Source: Tolypothrix brevis GSE-NOS-MK-07-07A (GTDB taxonomy: Bacteria > Cyanobacteriota > Cyanobacteriia > Cyanobacteriales > Nostocaceae). From it: a DNA stretch of 64,000 nt. The stretch is taken from positions 109,935-173,934 of the forward strand of contig JAHHIJ010000011.1 of the NCBI GenBank assembly GCA_019358985.1. The letters are read 5' to 3'. The notes beneath the pieces are model-generated. The model saw only the letters and a program-made list of their open reading frames with translations, was not told where the DNA came from and ran no database searches. Each line of letters opens with the position of its first letter. The first letter of the stretch is position 1. Shown here one piece after another: positions 34,840-43,147 of the stretch. A program made the translations under genes and the position numbers.

Positions 34840-35451
34840 GTGTTAGTAGTGATACTTTACGTAGAAACAAACTTTTTGATGAGCATTGCTAAAGGACAGG
34901 ATGAATTAGCAGAAGATTTGCTGCATAATACACCTACATCAGTCCACTTAACAATACCTAGCATTTGTTATGTAGAATCTTTGGCAACTTTAGAGCAAGT
35001 AGATAAGCATAATCAGGATTTTATTAATCGGTTAGATATTCAAGTTAACGAAGCAGGAAGAGATAAAACTTCACAAAATGCAAAATTAATTGTTAATTTG
35101 TTGAAACAAGCTAAGATTAGCTTTCTTGAGCGCACAAATGATATTACACAGCGTTTTTATGTAGCCTTTAACCAGCTTAATAGCCAAGCAGAAATCATTA
35201 CATTAAATCCGGCGATGTTTCAAGAAAGCTTGGAAAGAAATATTTTACAAAAACATCTGATAGACAAATTAATTTTAGAATGTATAATTCACCATGCCCG
35301 TTTACATGTTAGTGAAACAAAAGTATTCTTAAGTAGCAATTCCCAAGAATTTGGTAAACGGGAAGTTGTAGAAATATTACAAAATACTGGTATTCAGTAT
35401 TTCAATAAAACTCAAAACTTCCTCGGTTGGCTACAATCTCAATTACTTTAG
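34840..35451 (+). CDS. PIN-domain-like protein, second gene of the pair
   Basis: A 203-residue protein with PIN-fold features: Glu9 in LYVETNFLMSIAKGQ (in place of the usual Asp), Glu46 in IPSICYVESLATLE, Asp142/Glu147 in IDKLILECII, and KVFLSSNSQEFG at the position of the last conserved strand. PIN proteins are metal-dependent RNases, often VapC-type toxins. A GTG start at 34840 follows the preceding stop by three bases; GTG at 34849 is an alternative. The central segment (about 55-110) is longer than in VapC. A peptide-binding lipoprotein starts 23 bases after it. Confidence 0.65.
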   Translation: MLVVILYVETNFLMSIAKGQDELAEDLLHNTPTSVHLTIPSICYVESLATLEQVDKHNQDFINRLDIQVNEAGRDKTSQNAKLIVNLLKQAKISFLERTNDITQRFYVAFNQLNSQAEIITLNPAMFQESLERNILQKHLIDKLILECIIHHARLHVSETKVFLSSNSQEFGKREVVEILQNTGIQYFNKTQNFLGWLQSQLL

Positions 35452-35474
35452 TAAAAGACTCAAATATTGAAACT

Positions 35475-37262
35475 ATGAAATTTCCTAACATTTTTCCCAC
35501 AATCAGACGTTCTTGTTTATTAGTAATTCTGATGATTACAGCATTGACAGTTAGCGCTTGTAACCCTGCTAATTTCAAAACCGAAGCAGCGCAAGTACCG
35601 CAACTTATCACCGCTGCTTTGGGTGAACCTCAAACTTTTAACCCAGCGCTGAATGAATCAGCATATAGCGTTTTTGGTTTTATTTATGACTCATTAATTT
35701 CCTTAAACCCCCTGACTACAAAGTTAGAACCTGCTTTAGCCGAATCATGGCAAGTTACTGACAATGGACAGCGAATTCTAATTACCTTACGACCAGGACT
35801 TAAGTGGTCAGATGGTCAACCAATGACGGCTGATGATATTGTTTTTACTTACAACGATGTTTACTTAAACCCAAAGATACCTGCACCTAGCAAAGATGCT
35901 TTGAAAATTGGTGAAAGCGGTAAATTGCCAACAGTAAAAAAACTTGACGATCGCCGAGTAGAATTTAGAGTACCGGAACCGTTTTCTCCTTTCTTAAACT
36001 TGGTAGGTGGAATAGAAATTTTGCCCGCTCATATTCTCAAAAAATCTACCCAAACCAAGGGTTCTGATGGTAAAATTCAGTTTCTCTCAATGTGGACGAC
36101 AGGAACCAATCTGAAAGAAATTGTTGGTAACGGTCCCTATGTAATGGAAAGCTATATTCCTAGTCAGCGAGTGATATTTAAGCGCAATCCTTACTATTGG
36201 CGCAAAGATGCTCAAGGTAATCCGCAACCTTATATTGAGCGAATTGTTTATCAAATTATTGAATCTACTGAGAACCAGTTAGTTAGTTTTCGTTCTGGAC
36301 AACTTGATGATTTGGAAGTAGCTCCGGAAGGGTTTAGTTTACTAAAGCAAGAGGAAAAGCGAGGGAAGTTTCAAATATATAACGGTGGACCAGATACAGG
36401 TACAACTTTTATTTCTTTCAACTTAAGTAAAGCTAAAAATTCAAAGGGCGAGCCTTTTGTAGATCCAATTAAATCTCGTTGGTTTAATAAAAAAGAATTT
36501 CGCCAAGCTATAGCTTATGCCCTTGACCGCGAAACGATGAAAACAAACGCTTTTCGGGGATTGGGTGTATTGCAAAATTCCTTTGTTTATGTCAAAAGTC
36601 CTTTCTTCTTACCACCTGAAAAAGGTTTAAAGGTTTACAATCACGATCCAGAAAAAGCTAAGAAATTACTTTTAAAAGCAGGTTTCAAATATAACTCGGC
36701 AAATCAATTAGTAGATGCTGATGGGAATCAAGTACGATTTACTTTGCTAACAAATTCTGAAAGGAGAGTTAGAGGAGATATGGCAGCGCAAATTAGACGC
36801 GATTTGGCTATACTAGGGATTCGAGTTGATTTGCAAATTCTCAGTTTCAACGCTTATTTGAATAAACTTAAAGATACCCAAAACTGGGATTGTTACCTTG
36901 GTGGATTTGCTGGAGGGGGAATTGAACCTCATGGTGCAAGTAATATCTGGAGACTTAATGGAGCATCCCACGCATTTAATTTAAGTCCACAACCTGGAAA
37001 ATCGGGAATAACTGGTTGGGAAGCTTCTGACTGGGAAAAGGAAATTGATAGCCTTTATATTAAGGGATCGCAGGAAGTTGATGAAAACAAGCGCAAAGAA
37101 TATTATTACGAATATCAGCGCATCGCTTCGGAACAATTGCCGTTTATTCATTTGGTGGAACGGTTGAATCTAGAAGCAGTACGCGATCGCTTTGTCGGTG
37201 TGAAGTACACTGCTCTTGGTGGTTCATTCTGGAACCTCTACGAATTGAAAGTTACTAATTAG
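35475..37262 (+). CDS. Oligopeptide/dipeptide ABC transporter substrate-binding lipoprotein
   Basis: ATG at 35475 gives 595 residues (MKFPNIFPTIRRSCLLVILM); the longer frame starts inside the preceding gene. The signal peptide ends in the lipobox LTVSAC, so it is membrane-anchored in the periplasm. The rest is a cluster-C solute-binding protein (SBP_bac_5): LGEPQTFNPALNESAYSVFG, LAESWQVTDNGQRILITLRPG, LKWSDGQPMTADDIVFTYND and FRQAIAYALDRETM. The substrate is probably a peptide or related compound. No permease or ATPase genes are adjacent. Spacing of 23 bases from the PIN-like gene could be coincidental. Confidence 0.9.
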   Translation: MKFPNIFPTIRRSCLLVILMITALTVSACNPANFKTEAAQVPQLITAALGEPQTFNPALNESAYSVFGFIYDSLISLNPLTTKLEPALAESWQVTDNGQRILITLRPGLKWSDGQPMTADDIVFTYNDVYLNPKIPAPSKDALKIGESGKLPTVKKLDDRRVEFRVPEPFSPFLNLVGGIEILPAHILKKSTQTKGSDGKIQFLSMWTTGTNLKEIVGNGPYVMESYIPSQRVIFKRNPYYWRKDAQGNPQPYIERIVYQIIESTENQLVSFRSGQLDDLEVAPEGFSLLKQEEKRGKFQIYNGGPDTGTTFISFNLSKAKNSKGEPFVDPIKSRWFNKKEFRQAIAYALDRETMKTNAFRGLGVLQNSFVYVKSPFFLPPEKGLKVYNHDPEKAKKLLLKAGFKYNSANQLVDADGNQVRFTLLTNSERRVRGDMAAQIRRDLAILGIRVDLQILSFNAYLNKLKDTQNWDCYLGGFAGGGIEPHGASNIWRLNGASHAFNLSPQPGKSGITGWEASDWEKEIDSLYIKGSQEVDENKRKEYYYEYQRIASEQLPFIHLVERLNLEAVRDRFVGVKYTALGGSFWNLYELKVTN

Positions 37263-37280
37263 ACATCTGGCAGAAAAGAC

Positions 37281-37309
37281 GTAGAGACGTAGCATTGCTA
37301 CGTCTCTAC
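37281..37309. repeat. GTAGAGACG palindrome
   Basis: Arms GTAGAGACGTAGC and GCTACGTCTCTAC. It sits 19 bases after the transporter gene and is read through by the false N-terminal extension of the next ORF. Confidence 0.85.
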
Positions 37310-37381
37310 AAGGGTTTTGGGTCACGCATAATTAATTTCCACTTTCTATATCTATTACCAATTACCGATTCCCAATTAACA

Positions 37382-38161
37382 ATGACTGATGAAAAAGATT
37401 TGCGATCGCTCTTAGAAAAAGTTGCTCATGGTAACGTCACTCCTGATGTAGCGTTGGAGCTATTAAAAAATCTGGCTTATGAGTCTGTTGGTGAGTTTGC
37501 CAAAATCGACCACCATCGGCAACTAAGAACCGGGTTCCCAGAGGTGATTTGGGGACTTGGCAAAACTCCGGCTCAAATTGTTCAAATTATGGAAGCGATG
37601 CGCGCTCGGAACCCGGTAGTGATGGCTACGCGAATTGAACCAGAAGTTTACACCACACTTCAAGCAAAAATTCCAGACTTGCAATATTTCGACTTGGCGC
37701 GAATTTGTGCGATCGCTCCACCAACTATTGAACCTCAGTATTCTGGTAATATTACCATTCTTTCGGCTGGTACTGCTGATTTACCCGTGGCTGAAGAGTG
37801 TGCTGTCACCGCTGAACTTTCTGGTTTCTGCGTAGAACGCCTTTGGGATGTCGGTGTTGCCGGTATTCACCGCTTACTGAATAACCGCCATGTCATCGAT
37901 TCAGCTTCGGTGTTAGTTGTCGTAGCGGGGATGGAAGGCGCTTTACCCAGTGTAGTCGCGGGTTTGGCAGATTGTCCGGTAATTGCTGTTCCCACCAGCA
38001 TCGGTTATGGTGCTAGTTTTAGCGGGTTAGCGCCTCTCTTGACAATGCTCAATTCTTGTGCTGCGGGAGTTGGGGTAGTAAATATTGATAATGGTTTTGG
38101 TGCAGCAGTTTTAGCGGGGCAGATTTTGCGGACTGCGAATAAGATAAAAATTAACAATTAA
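37382..38161 (+). CDS. larB: Nickel pincer cofactor biosynthesis protein LarB
   Basis: ATG at 37382 gives 259 residues (MTDEKDLRSLLEKVAHGNVT); the longer frame reads through a GTAGAGACG repeat and is rejected. LarB carboxylates and hydrolyses nicotinic acid adenine dinucleotide in synthesis of the Ni-pincer nucleotide used by lactate racemase-type enzymes. The PurE/AIR-carboxylase-like core is visible: ITILSAGTADLPVAEECAVTAE, VVVAGMEGALPSVVAGL, and VIAVPTSIGYGASFSGLAPLL. LarC and LarE are not in the window. Confidence 0.92.
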   Translation: MTDEKDLRSLLEKVAHGNVTPDVALELLKNLAYESVGEFAKIDHHRQLRTGFPEVIWGLGKTPAQIVQIMEAMRARNPVVMATRIEPEVYTTLQAKIPDLQYFDLARICAIAPPTIEPQYSGNITILSAGTADLPVAEECAVTAELSGFCVERLWDVGVAGIHRLLNNRHVIDSASVLVVVAGMEGALPSVVAGLADCPVIAVPTSIGYGASFSGLAPLLTMLNSCAAGVGVVNIDNGFGAAVLAGQILRTANKIKINN

Positions 38162-38168
38162 GAATCTC

Positions 38169-38212
38169 CTAGTACTTACGTGTTGACAGGAAATACCAAA
38201 TATGAAGTATGA
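38169..38212. repeat. Solo end of the element found at 62456-62641
   Basis: CTAGTACTTACGTGTTGACAG followed by AAATACCAAATATG is nearly identical to the reverse complement of 62599-62640. Only this end is seen here, so it may be a remnant or a shared terminal sequence of an IS family. Confidence 0.55.
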
Positions 38213-38444
38213 ACCTGATTTTTCGCTCTTTCTTGAGTGCGATCGCCCATAATAGCGATAATTATTATCCATCCGGGAACGAGCAAATTCCCTTCGTACA
38301 CATAATGTCCTATTTGACAGCCTGCATAAGTATTAATAACCTATAAAGAAAAACAAGTATTAACCTTAGTATCATATTCAAATCTTTATATCAGTAATAA
38401 AACGGTGATGATATTATTTTGTTAAATATATTCAGTACACCAAA

Positions 38445-39860
38445 ATGCCCTGGCAAGTATCGTCTACGTGTCCGATTAATCCTATCCATGCGGCGGTAGG
38501 AAGAACAGGTCAAATATTGTTCTTTACTGGTTCGGGTAACGATCCGAATAATGTAGCAAATTCCGCCCAAGGTGTCGCACTTTGGGATGTGAACAGCGGT
38601 GCCTTCTCCACTCCCACGGTTCCACTTGATAGTAATGGCGACCCCATCGACATTTTCTGTGCCGGTCAGTCGTTTCGCTCTAATGGGCAATTGTTTGTTG
38701 CAGGTGGCACTCTGGCATATGATCCATTTAAAGGTATTCCAGATAGTTTTGTATTCAATTTTACCACTGGGCAATGGAGCAAGGTGGCATCAATGTATAG
38801 AGGTCGCTGGTATCCTACCGTATTAACGCTGGGTAATGGTAGAATCTTCGCCTTGTCGGGTTTGGATATAAATGGGAACCTCGATCGCAACCCAGAGATT
38901 TTTAGTAGTTCTATTAACGGTTCTACTTGGAATATTTTTATACAGCAAACTAGTCCTTTTGCCCTTTATGCCCACCTCGTCTTGTTGAGTAGTGGCAAAA
39001 TGTTTTATACGGGCGCTCAACTAGGTGGTAACAATGGTGTGTCACCACGCATTCTTACTTTACCCTCAAAATTTAATCAAGCGATCGCAGAACAGCCGAT
39101 ATCTGGGTTGGAATATTCAGATAACGGCAACCAAGCTGCCAGCGTGTTACTACCACCAGCTCAAGACCAAAAAGTGATGATTATTGGTGGGGGTGGAGGT
39201 ACGGCAACGAATCGAGTCAATATTGTAAATCTCAACGCTAGTACTCCCACTTATACCCCAGCACCATATCTAAATAATCCCAGGATGCACCACAATGCAG
39301 TTTTGTTGCCTGATCGCACAGTATTTGTGTGTAATGGTAGCAGAGCAGAACAGGATGTATCACAATCAACGATGCCAGCGGAAATTTACAATCCAGCAAC
39401 CAATGCTTGGACACAAGTAGAAACACCAACTGTTAACGGTCGCGTATATCATTCTGTGGCAGTGCTGTTACCAGATGGCAGAGTAGTTACAGCAGGGGGA
39501 AATCCGGATCGTGGTGTTTATGAATCACGCATAGAGATTTATAGTCCGGCGTACATGTCGCAAACAAGACCCACTATCAGTAGCGCTCCCACGACAGCAA
39601 AGTACAATGCAACAATCACTATCCAAACAAGCCAAGCTGCGAACATCAAATGGGTTCATCTAATTAGACCAATGGCACCCACTCATGCTATGGATACAGA
39701 ACAACGGCTAGTAGACCTGCCAATTTCTTCTAGGACTAGCAGTTCTCTGAGTGTTCAGATCACAAGTAATCGGAATATAGCACCTTCTGGCTACTACATG
39801 CTGTTTATTGTTGATAACAATGATGTTCCCTCGGTGGCTCAATGGATTCAATTAACATAA
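38445..39860 (+). CDS. Galactose/glyoxal oxidase-like copper radical oxidase
   Basis: A 471-residue kelch-propeller protein with a C-terminal DUF1929 domain (about residues 372-471). All five copper-radical positions of glyoxal oxidases seem to be kept: Cys72 in DIFCAGQSF, Tyr123 in RGRWYPTV, Tyr335-His336 in GRVYHSVAV, and His414 in PTHAMDTEQR. It should therefore form the Cys-Tyr cofactor and oxidise aldehydes or alcohols to give hydrogen peroxide. No signal peptide is visible, and the in-frame stop at 38409 leaves no room for one; the first propeller blade may be shortened. No clear ribosome-binding site precedes the ATG. A Tat-exported protein follows on the same strand. Confidence 0.85.
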   Translation: MPWQVSSTCPINPIHAAVGRTGQILFFTGSGNDPNNVANSAQGVALWDVNSGAFSTPTVPLDSNGDPIDIFCAGQSFRSNGQLFVAGGTLAYDPFKGIPDSFVFNFTTGQWSKVASMYRGRWYPTVLTLGNGRIFALSGLDINGNLDRNPEIFSSSINGSTWNIFIQQTSPFALYAHLVLLSSGKMFYTGAQLGGNNGVSPRILTLPSKFNQAIAEQPISGLEYSDNGNQAASVLLPPAQDQKVMIIGGGGGTATNRVNIVNLNASTPTYTPAPYLNNPRMHHNAVLLPDRTVFVCNGSRAEQDVSQSTMPAEIYNPATNAWTQVETPTVNGRVYHSVAVLLPDGRVVTAGGNPDRGVYESRIEIYSPAYMSQTRPTISSAPTTAKYNATITIQTSQAANIKWVHLIRPMAPTHAMDTEQRLVDLPISSRTSSSLSVQITSNRNIAPSGYYMLFIVDNNDVPSVAQWIQLT

Positions 39861-40057
39861 TGGTTTGTGGCTAAGTCAGGCTAATGCCTCATAGCATTCA
39901 TCACAATCAGCCCTTTGCTATGACCAGCGATCGCGCTAGCTCACAATTATCAATCAAATTCAAAATTCAAAATTCACGCGTAGTATCAGCCAATGTTGAT
40001 GGATGGCAGTAGGCGTCACAACAATGGTCAGCTAGCAAGTAATTCTGGGAGTCAAAT

Positions 40058-40975
40058 ATGAACGTGAAGTTAACACGCAGACAATTTAGTCAGTTGGCAG
40101 CTATAGCCACCACCGCAGCTGCTACAGGGCTGTTTTCAAACAAAATCTTTGCACAAGAGTCAAACACGGTAATCTTGGGTGTGCGACCTGGAAATATCAG
40201 CGACAGCAATGTCTCAATTCCAGTTAACCCCACCTCAGACACCACTGACCTCAGTGATGAAAAGGTAACCGCAGATATTGTGCCCTTCGCTTTGCAAACG
40301 ATTGTCGTAGAGTCTTTTGATGTCAGGACTCAAGAGATTAAGACAGTACTGACGACTCCACCTATTTTGGAGGCTGATGAACAACTGAGCGGTTTTGTAT
40401 CTTTGAAAGATGGCAGACTTGTAGTCGTCGCTAATAATATCAATCCCAATAAGAAAAATAAGCAAAGGATTCGCTTGATATTTTTAAGTCAGTCACCCAA
40501 AAGCGTGGCTGTCTCAGGACTGAAAAACAACGAGGCACTTCGCAGTTTACTACGCTTGAAAGATGGCTCATTTGCTGGTCTAGTCAGCAAAATAAATGGA
40601 ACGCCACCTTCGAGAATAGTGACGATTAATCCCGATACAGGTGATGTTACAGATCGAGACAAAGTATCTGACCAAAAGCGGGTTAGTGTTATAGCTCAAT
40701 GTGCAGACGGAACTTTTTATGGGATCGCCACGGAAAGGACAGGCGGTAACAGTATATTCCAAATTGGTCAAGAGCAATCAACCAAATTGAGTTTCAGAAG
40801 TCAGCCGTGGAGTAGTGGTTTCATCGGTTTCGTTTGCGCTGCAAATCAATTGTACGCCTTAGGTGCCCTCACGCATCAAGAATTTCCTTTGTACCTGCAC
40901 ACCATCGATCCGAAGACTGGAGAAATGAAAAGGATAGAAAAAGGGTTCAACGTTTCCGCCATTACGATCGCGTAG
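40058..40975 (+). CDS. Tat-exported protein, possible beta-propeller
   Basis: A 305-residue protein starting MNVKLTRRQFSQLAAIATTA, a clear twin-arginine signal (RRQF followed by a hydrophobic Ala-rich stretch and a cut near IFAQ). The mature part is beta-rich, with repeated patterns such as LSGFVSLKDGRLVVVANNI, RSLLRLKDGSFAGLVSKI and ISQCADGTFYGIAT-like units, suggesting a propeller. No enzyme motif is recognised. It lies 197 bases after the copper-oxidase gene; a functional link is possible but not shown. Confidence 0.7.
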   Translation: MNVKLTRRQFSQLAAIATTAAATGLFSNKIFAQESNTVILGVRPGNISDSNVSIPVNPTSDTTDLSDEKVTADIVPFALQTIVVESFDVRTQEIKTVLTTPPILEADEQLSGFVSLKDGRLVVVANNINPNKKNKQRIRLIFLSQSPKSVAVSGLKNNEALRSLLRLKDGSFAGLVSKINGTPPSRIVTINPDTGDVTDRDKVSDQKRVSVIAQCADGTFYGIATERTGGNSIFQIGQEQSTKLSFRSQPWSSGFIGFVCAANQLYALGALTHQEFPLYLHTIDPKTGEMKRIEKGFNVSAITIA

Positions 40976-41138
40976 GCATAATTAGATCGATCGCTCTTGT
41001 ATTATGCGTTGCCCGAAACCCTTGATTAGAGGATGTTTGAAAAGTCCTATTGTCGGTAGCAAGAGGTTCTAGATCCCTCTAAATCCCCCGATAAATTGGG
41101 AGACTTTGATTCCGGTTCCCCCCTAAAAAGGGTAGCTA

Positions 41139-41241
41139 ATATCATGTCCGGTAAATTATACATACTGTAAAGACGTTCCGCCGGAAGGTCTCTACGACGG
41201 TTACGATGTTTTTATTACTGTTAATTAAACGGACATGATAT
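41139..41241. mobile_element. MITE-like element, copy 2
   Basis: About 103 bases bounded by ATATCATGTCCG and CGGACATGATAT. The right half matches the copy at 19615-19716 almost base for base; the left half differs. The internal palindrome belongs to the GTAGAGACG family. Not coding. Confidence 0.78.
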
Positions 41242-41368
41242 AAGGGGTATCTAGGAGTACTTCAAATCACCGCCAATCACTTTTCAAACAACCTCTTAGA
41301 CCATTTCTCTATGAAGATGCCCTAATCTAGCCCACGCAGGTGTTCCTCGTATGTATAGCCCCACCCTT

Positions 41369-41480
41369 CTAGTATTCTGTCAAGATAAAAATGATGGTTG
41401 TAGAGACGTAGCACTGCTACGTCTGTGAGCGGGTTGTGGATTTGTACACAACCATCAAAATATAATTGACAGGCTACTAG
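41369..41480. mobile_element. TIR-bounded miniature element A
   Basis: Ends CTAGTATTCTGTCAA and TTGACAGGCTACTAG are inverted repeats; a second internal inverted pair (ATGGTTG / CAACCAT) encloses a GTAGAGACG palindrome at 41400. The last CTAG overlaps the start of the next element. Confidence 0.75.
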
Positions 41481-41576
41481 TAGTCTGTCAAGAACTAATT
41501 GACGAATAAATTTTCTGTAGAGACGGCGATTTATCGCGTCTCTCTAACCGTCAAAATGAATTTGACAGACCACTAG
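41477..41576. mobile_element. TIR-bounded miniature element B
   Basis: Ends CTAGTAGTCTGTCAA and TTGACAGACCACTAG are inverted repeats of the same family as element A, and a GTAGAGACG-type palindrome (41517-41542) again occupies the centre. The two elements share one CTAG, as if one inserted at the end of the other. Confidence 0.75.
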
Positions 41577-41679
41577 GGTGAGGGGGAATAAAGCGCAACA
41601 TCACATAGAATTGGTATTAGACGTAGCATTGCTACGTCTCTACATTTTTTTTCAAAACTAACTGCTATCAACTCCTTAT

Positions 41680-42951
41680 CTACGCAGTAACAGTTGCGAT
41701 CGCTTTATCAAGGGCTTGCAACGCTGTTTCTACTTCTTTTTCTGTCACAATCAAGGGTGGAACAAAGCGGACAACTTTGGGTCCTGCGGGTACGAGCAAT
41801 AAGCCTTCATCCATAGCAGCTTTAACGATATCAGCAGCGGTTAGCTGAATGTCCGGTTGCAACTCCATCCCGTCGATTAAACCCCAGCCACGTACTTCGG
41901 TAATTATATGGGGATATTTGGCTGCGATCGCTCTCAACCCATTCCTTAATTGTTCGCCTCGATCCTCCACATTTTGTAAAATATTCTCTCTTTCCAATGT
42001 CTGACAAACGGAGAGCGCGACTCCACAGGCAAAGGGATTGCCACCGAAGGTGCTAGCATGTTCCCCAGGTTGGAAAACGTCGCAAAATGACTTACTCATC
42101 ATGGCGCCGATGGGGATACCACCACCTAAGCCTTTAGCACTGGTGAAAATATCCGGTTCAACGCCAAGATGTTCGTAACCCCATAGTTTACCACTGCGTC
42201 CCATCCCAACTTGCACTTCATCGAAAATCAGCAAAATGCCGATTTCGTCGCAAATTTTCCGCAGTTTTTGGAAGTAAGCAACATCACCCGGACGCACTCC
42301 GCCTTCTCCCTGCAATGGCTCAATTAAAATCGCCGCCACGCGATAATCACCTTCATCAAGTTCGCTAATTGCGGCTTCTATTGCGGCAATATCGTTGTAA
42401 GGTACATAGTAGAATCCCGGCACTAATGGATCAAAGTATTTTTGATACTTCGGCTGCCCGGTAGCGGTAACTGTCGCCAGAGTCCGTCCGTGGAAACTGG
42501 CATGAGCTGTTAATATTATTGGTTTGTCAATTTGTAATACTGTGTGTGCGTATTTTCGCGCAAGTTTGATTGCAGCTTCATTTGCTTCTGCCCCGGAATT
42601 GCAGAAGAAAACGCGATCGCTACAAGAATGTTCAACTATCCATTTTGCTAACTCACCCTGTTCGGGGATGTAGTACAAATTAGAAACGTGGTGCAACTTT
42701 TGAATTTGCTTTGTCACCGCTTCTATTAATGCAGGATGAGCATGTCCTAAAATGCAAGTGGCAATTCCCGCCACAAAATCCAGATATTCTCGCCCTTGTG
42801 TATCCCAAACGCGGCATCCTGCACCTCTTTCTAGGGCTAGGGGAAACCGCGCATAAGTGGACATGACGACTTGATTAAAGCTATCTGTGTCAAAGGGAGT
42901 AGATTGTACAGAATCTGAGCGTGGGGGTGTTGTTTGTTCTAAAGTTTGCAT
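41680..42951 (-). CDS. argD: Acetylornithine aminotransferase
   Basis: A 423-residue class-III PLP aminotransferase of arginine synthesis. Signature parts: SNLYYIPEQGELAKWIVEHS, FFCNSGAEANEAAIKLARKY, FHGRTLATVTATGQPKYQ, LLIFDEVQVGMGRSG, and the PLP lysine in FTSAKGLGGGIPIGAM. The first 20 residues (TLEQTTPPRSDSVQS) are a variable extension common in cyanobacterial ArgD. It is monocistronic and divergent from the channel gene. Arginine made by this pathway also feeds cyanophycin synthesis. Confidence 0.95.
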   Translation of the reverse strand: MQTLEQTTPPRSDSVQSTPFDTDSFNQVVMSTYARFPLALERGAGCRVWDTQGREYLDFVAGIATCILGHAHPALIEAVTKQIQKLHHVSNLYYIPEQGELAKWIVEHSCSDRVFFCNSGAEANEAAIKLARKYAHTVLQIDKPIILTAHASFHGRTLATVTATGQPKYQKYFDPLVPGFYYVPYNDIAAIEAAISELDEGDYRVAAILIEPLQGEGGVRPGDVAYFQKLRKICDEIGILLIFDEVQVGMGRSGKLWGYEHLGVEPDIFTSAKGLGGGIPIGAMMSKSFCDVFQPGEHASTFGGNPFACGVALSVCQTLERENILQNVEDRGEQLRNGLRAIAAKYPHIITEVRGWGLIDGMELQPDIQLTAADIVKAAMDEGLLLVPAGPKVVRFVPPLIVTEKEVETALQALDKAIATVTA

Positions 42952-43147
42952 ACTTACTATCGCCTAGAAGTGAAAGTTTTTCATATCCTCACCGCGCTAT
43001 AAGGTACGGTGGTTCTCTAGCAATCAAACAATCGTAATTGTTCGTATTCTAGACCGGGTTATTTACTAGTTTGATAGAAATTATGAAGAATTTCTTATTA
43101 TTTACTGTCTTGGTGTTAGGAAATGGCGACAAGGGGACTGAAAAACT

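Larger units (their letters stand above)
40976..41679. other. Gene-free cluster of miniature repeats
   Basis: Four repeat types lie here without a gene: an inverted tail (GCGTTGCCCGAAACCCTTG, near 41006) matching 23849; a MITE-like element at 41139; REP-like modules near 41331; and two TIR-bounded elements at 41369-41576. A GTAGAGACG half-palindrome follows at 41618-41643. It is the densest repeat cluster in the window. Confidence 0.75.

Noticed and set aside
35427..35474. Upstream TTG start for the peptide-binding protein
   Set aside because: It would lie inside the PIN-like gene and put 16 residues before a normal lipoprotein signal peptide.
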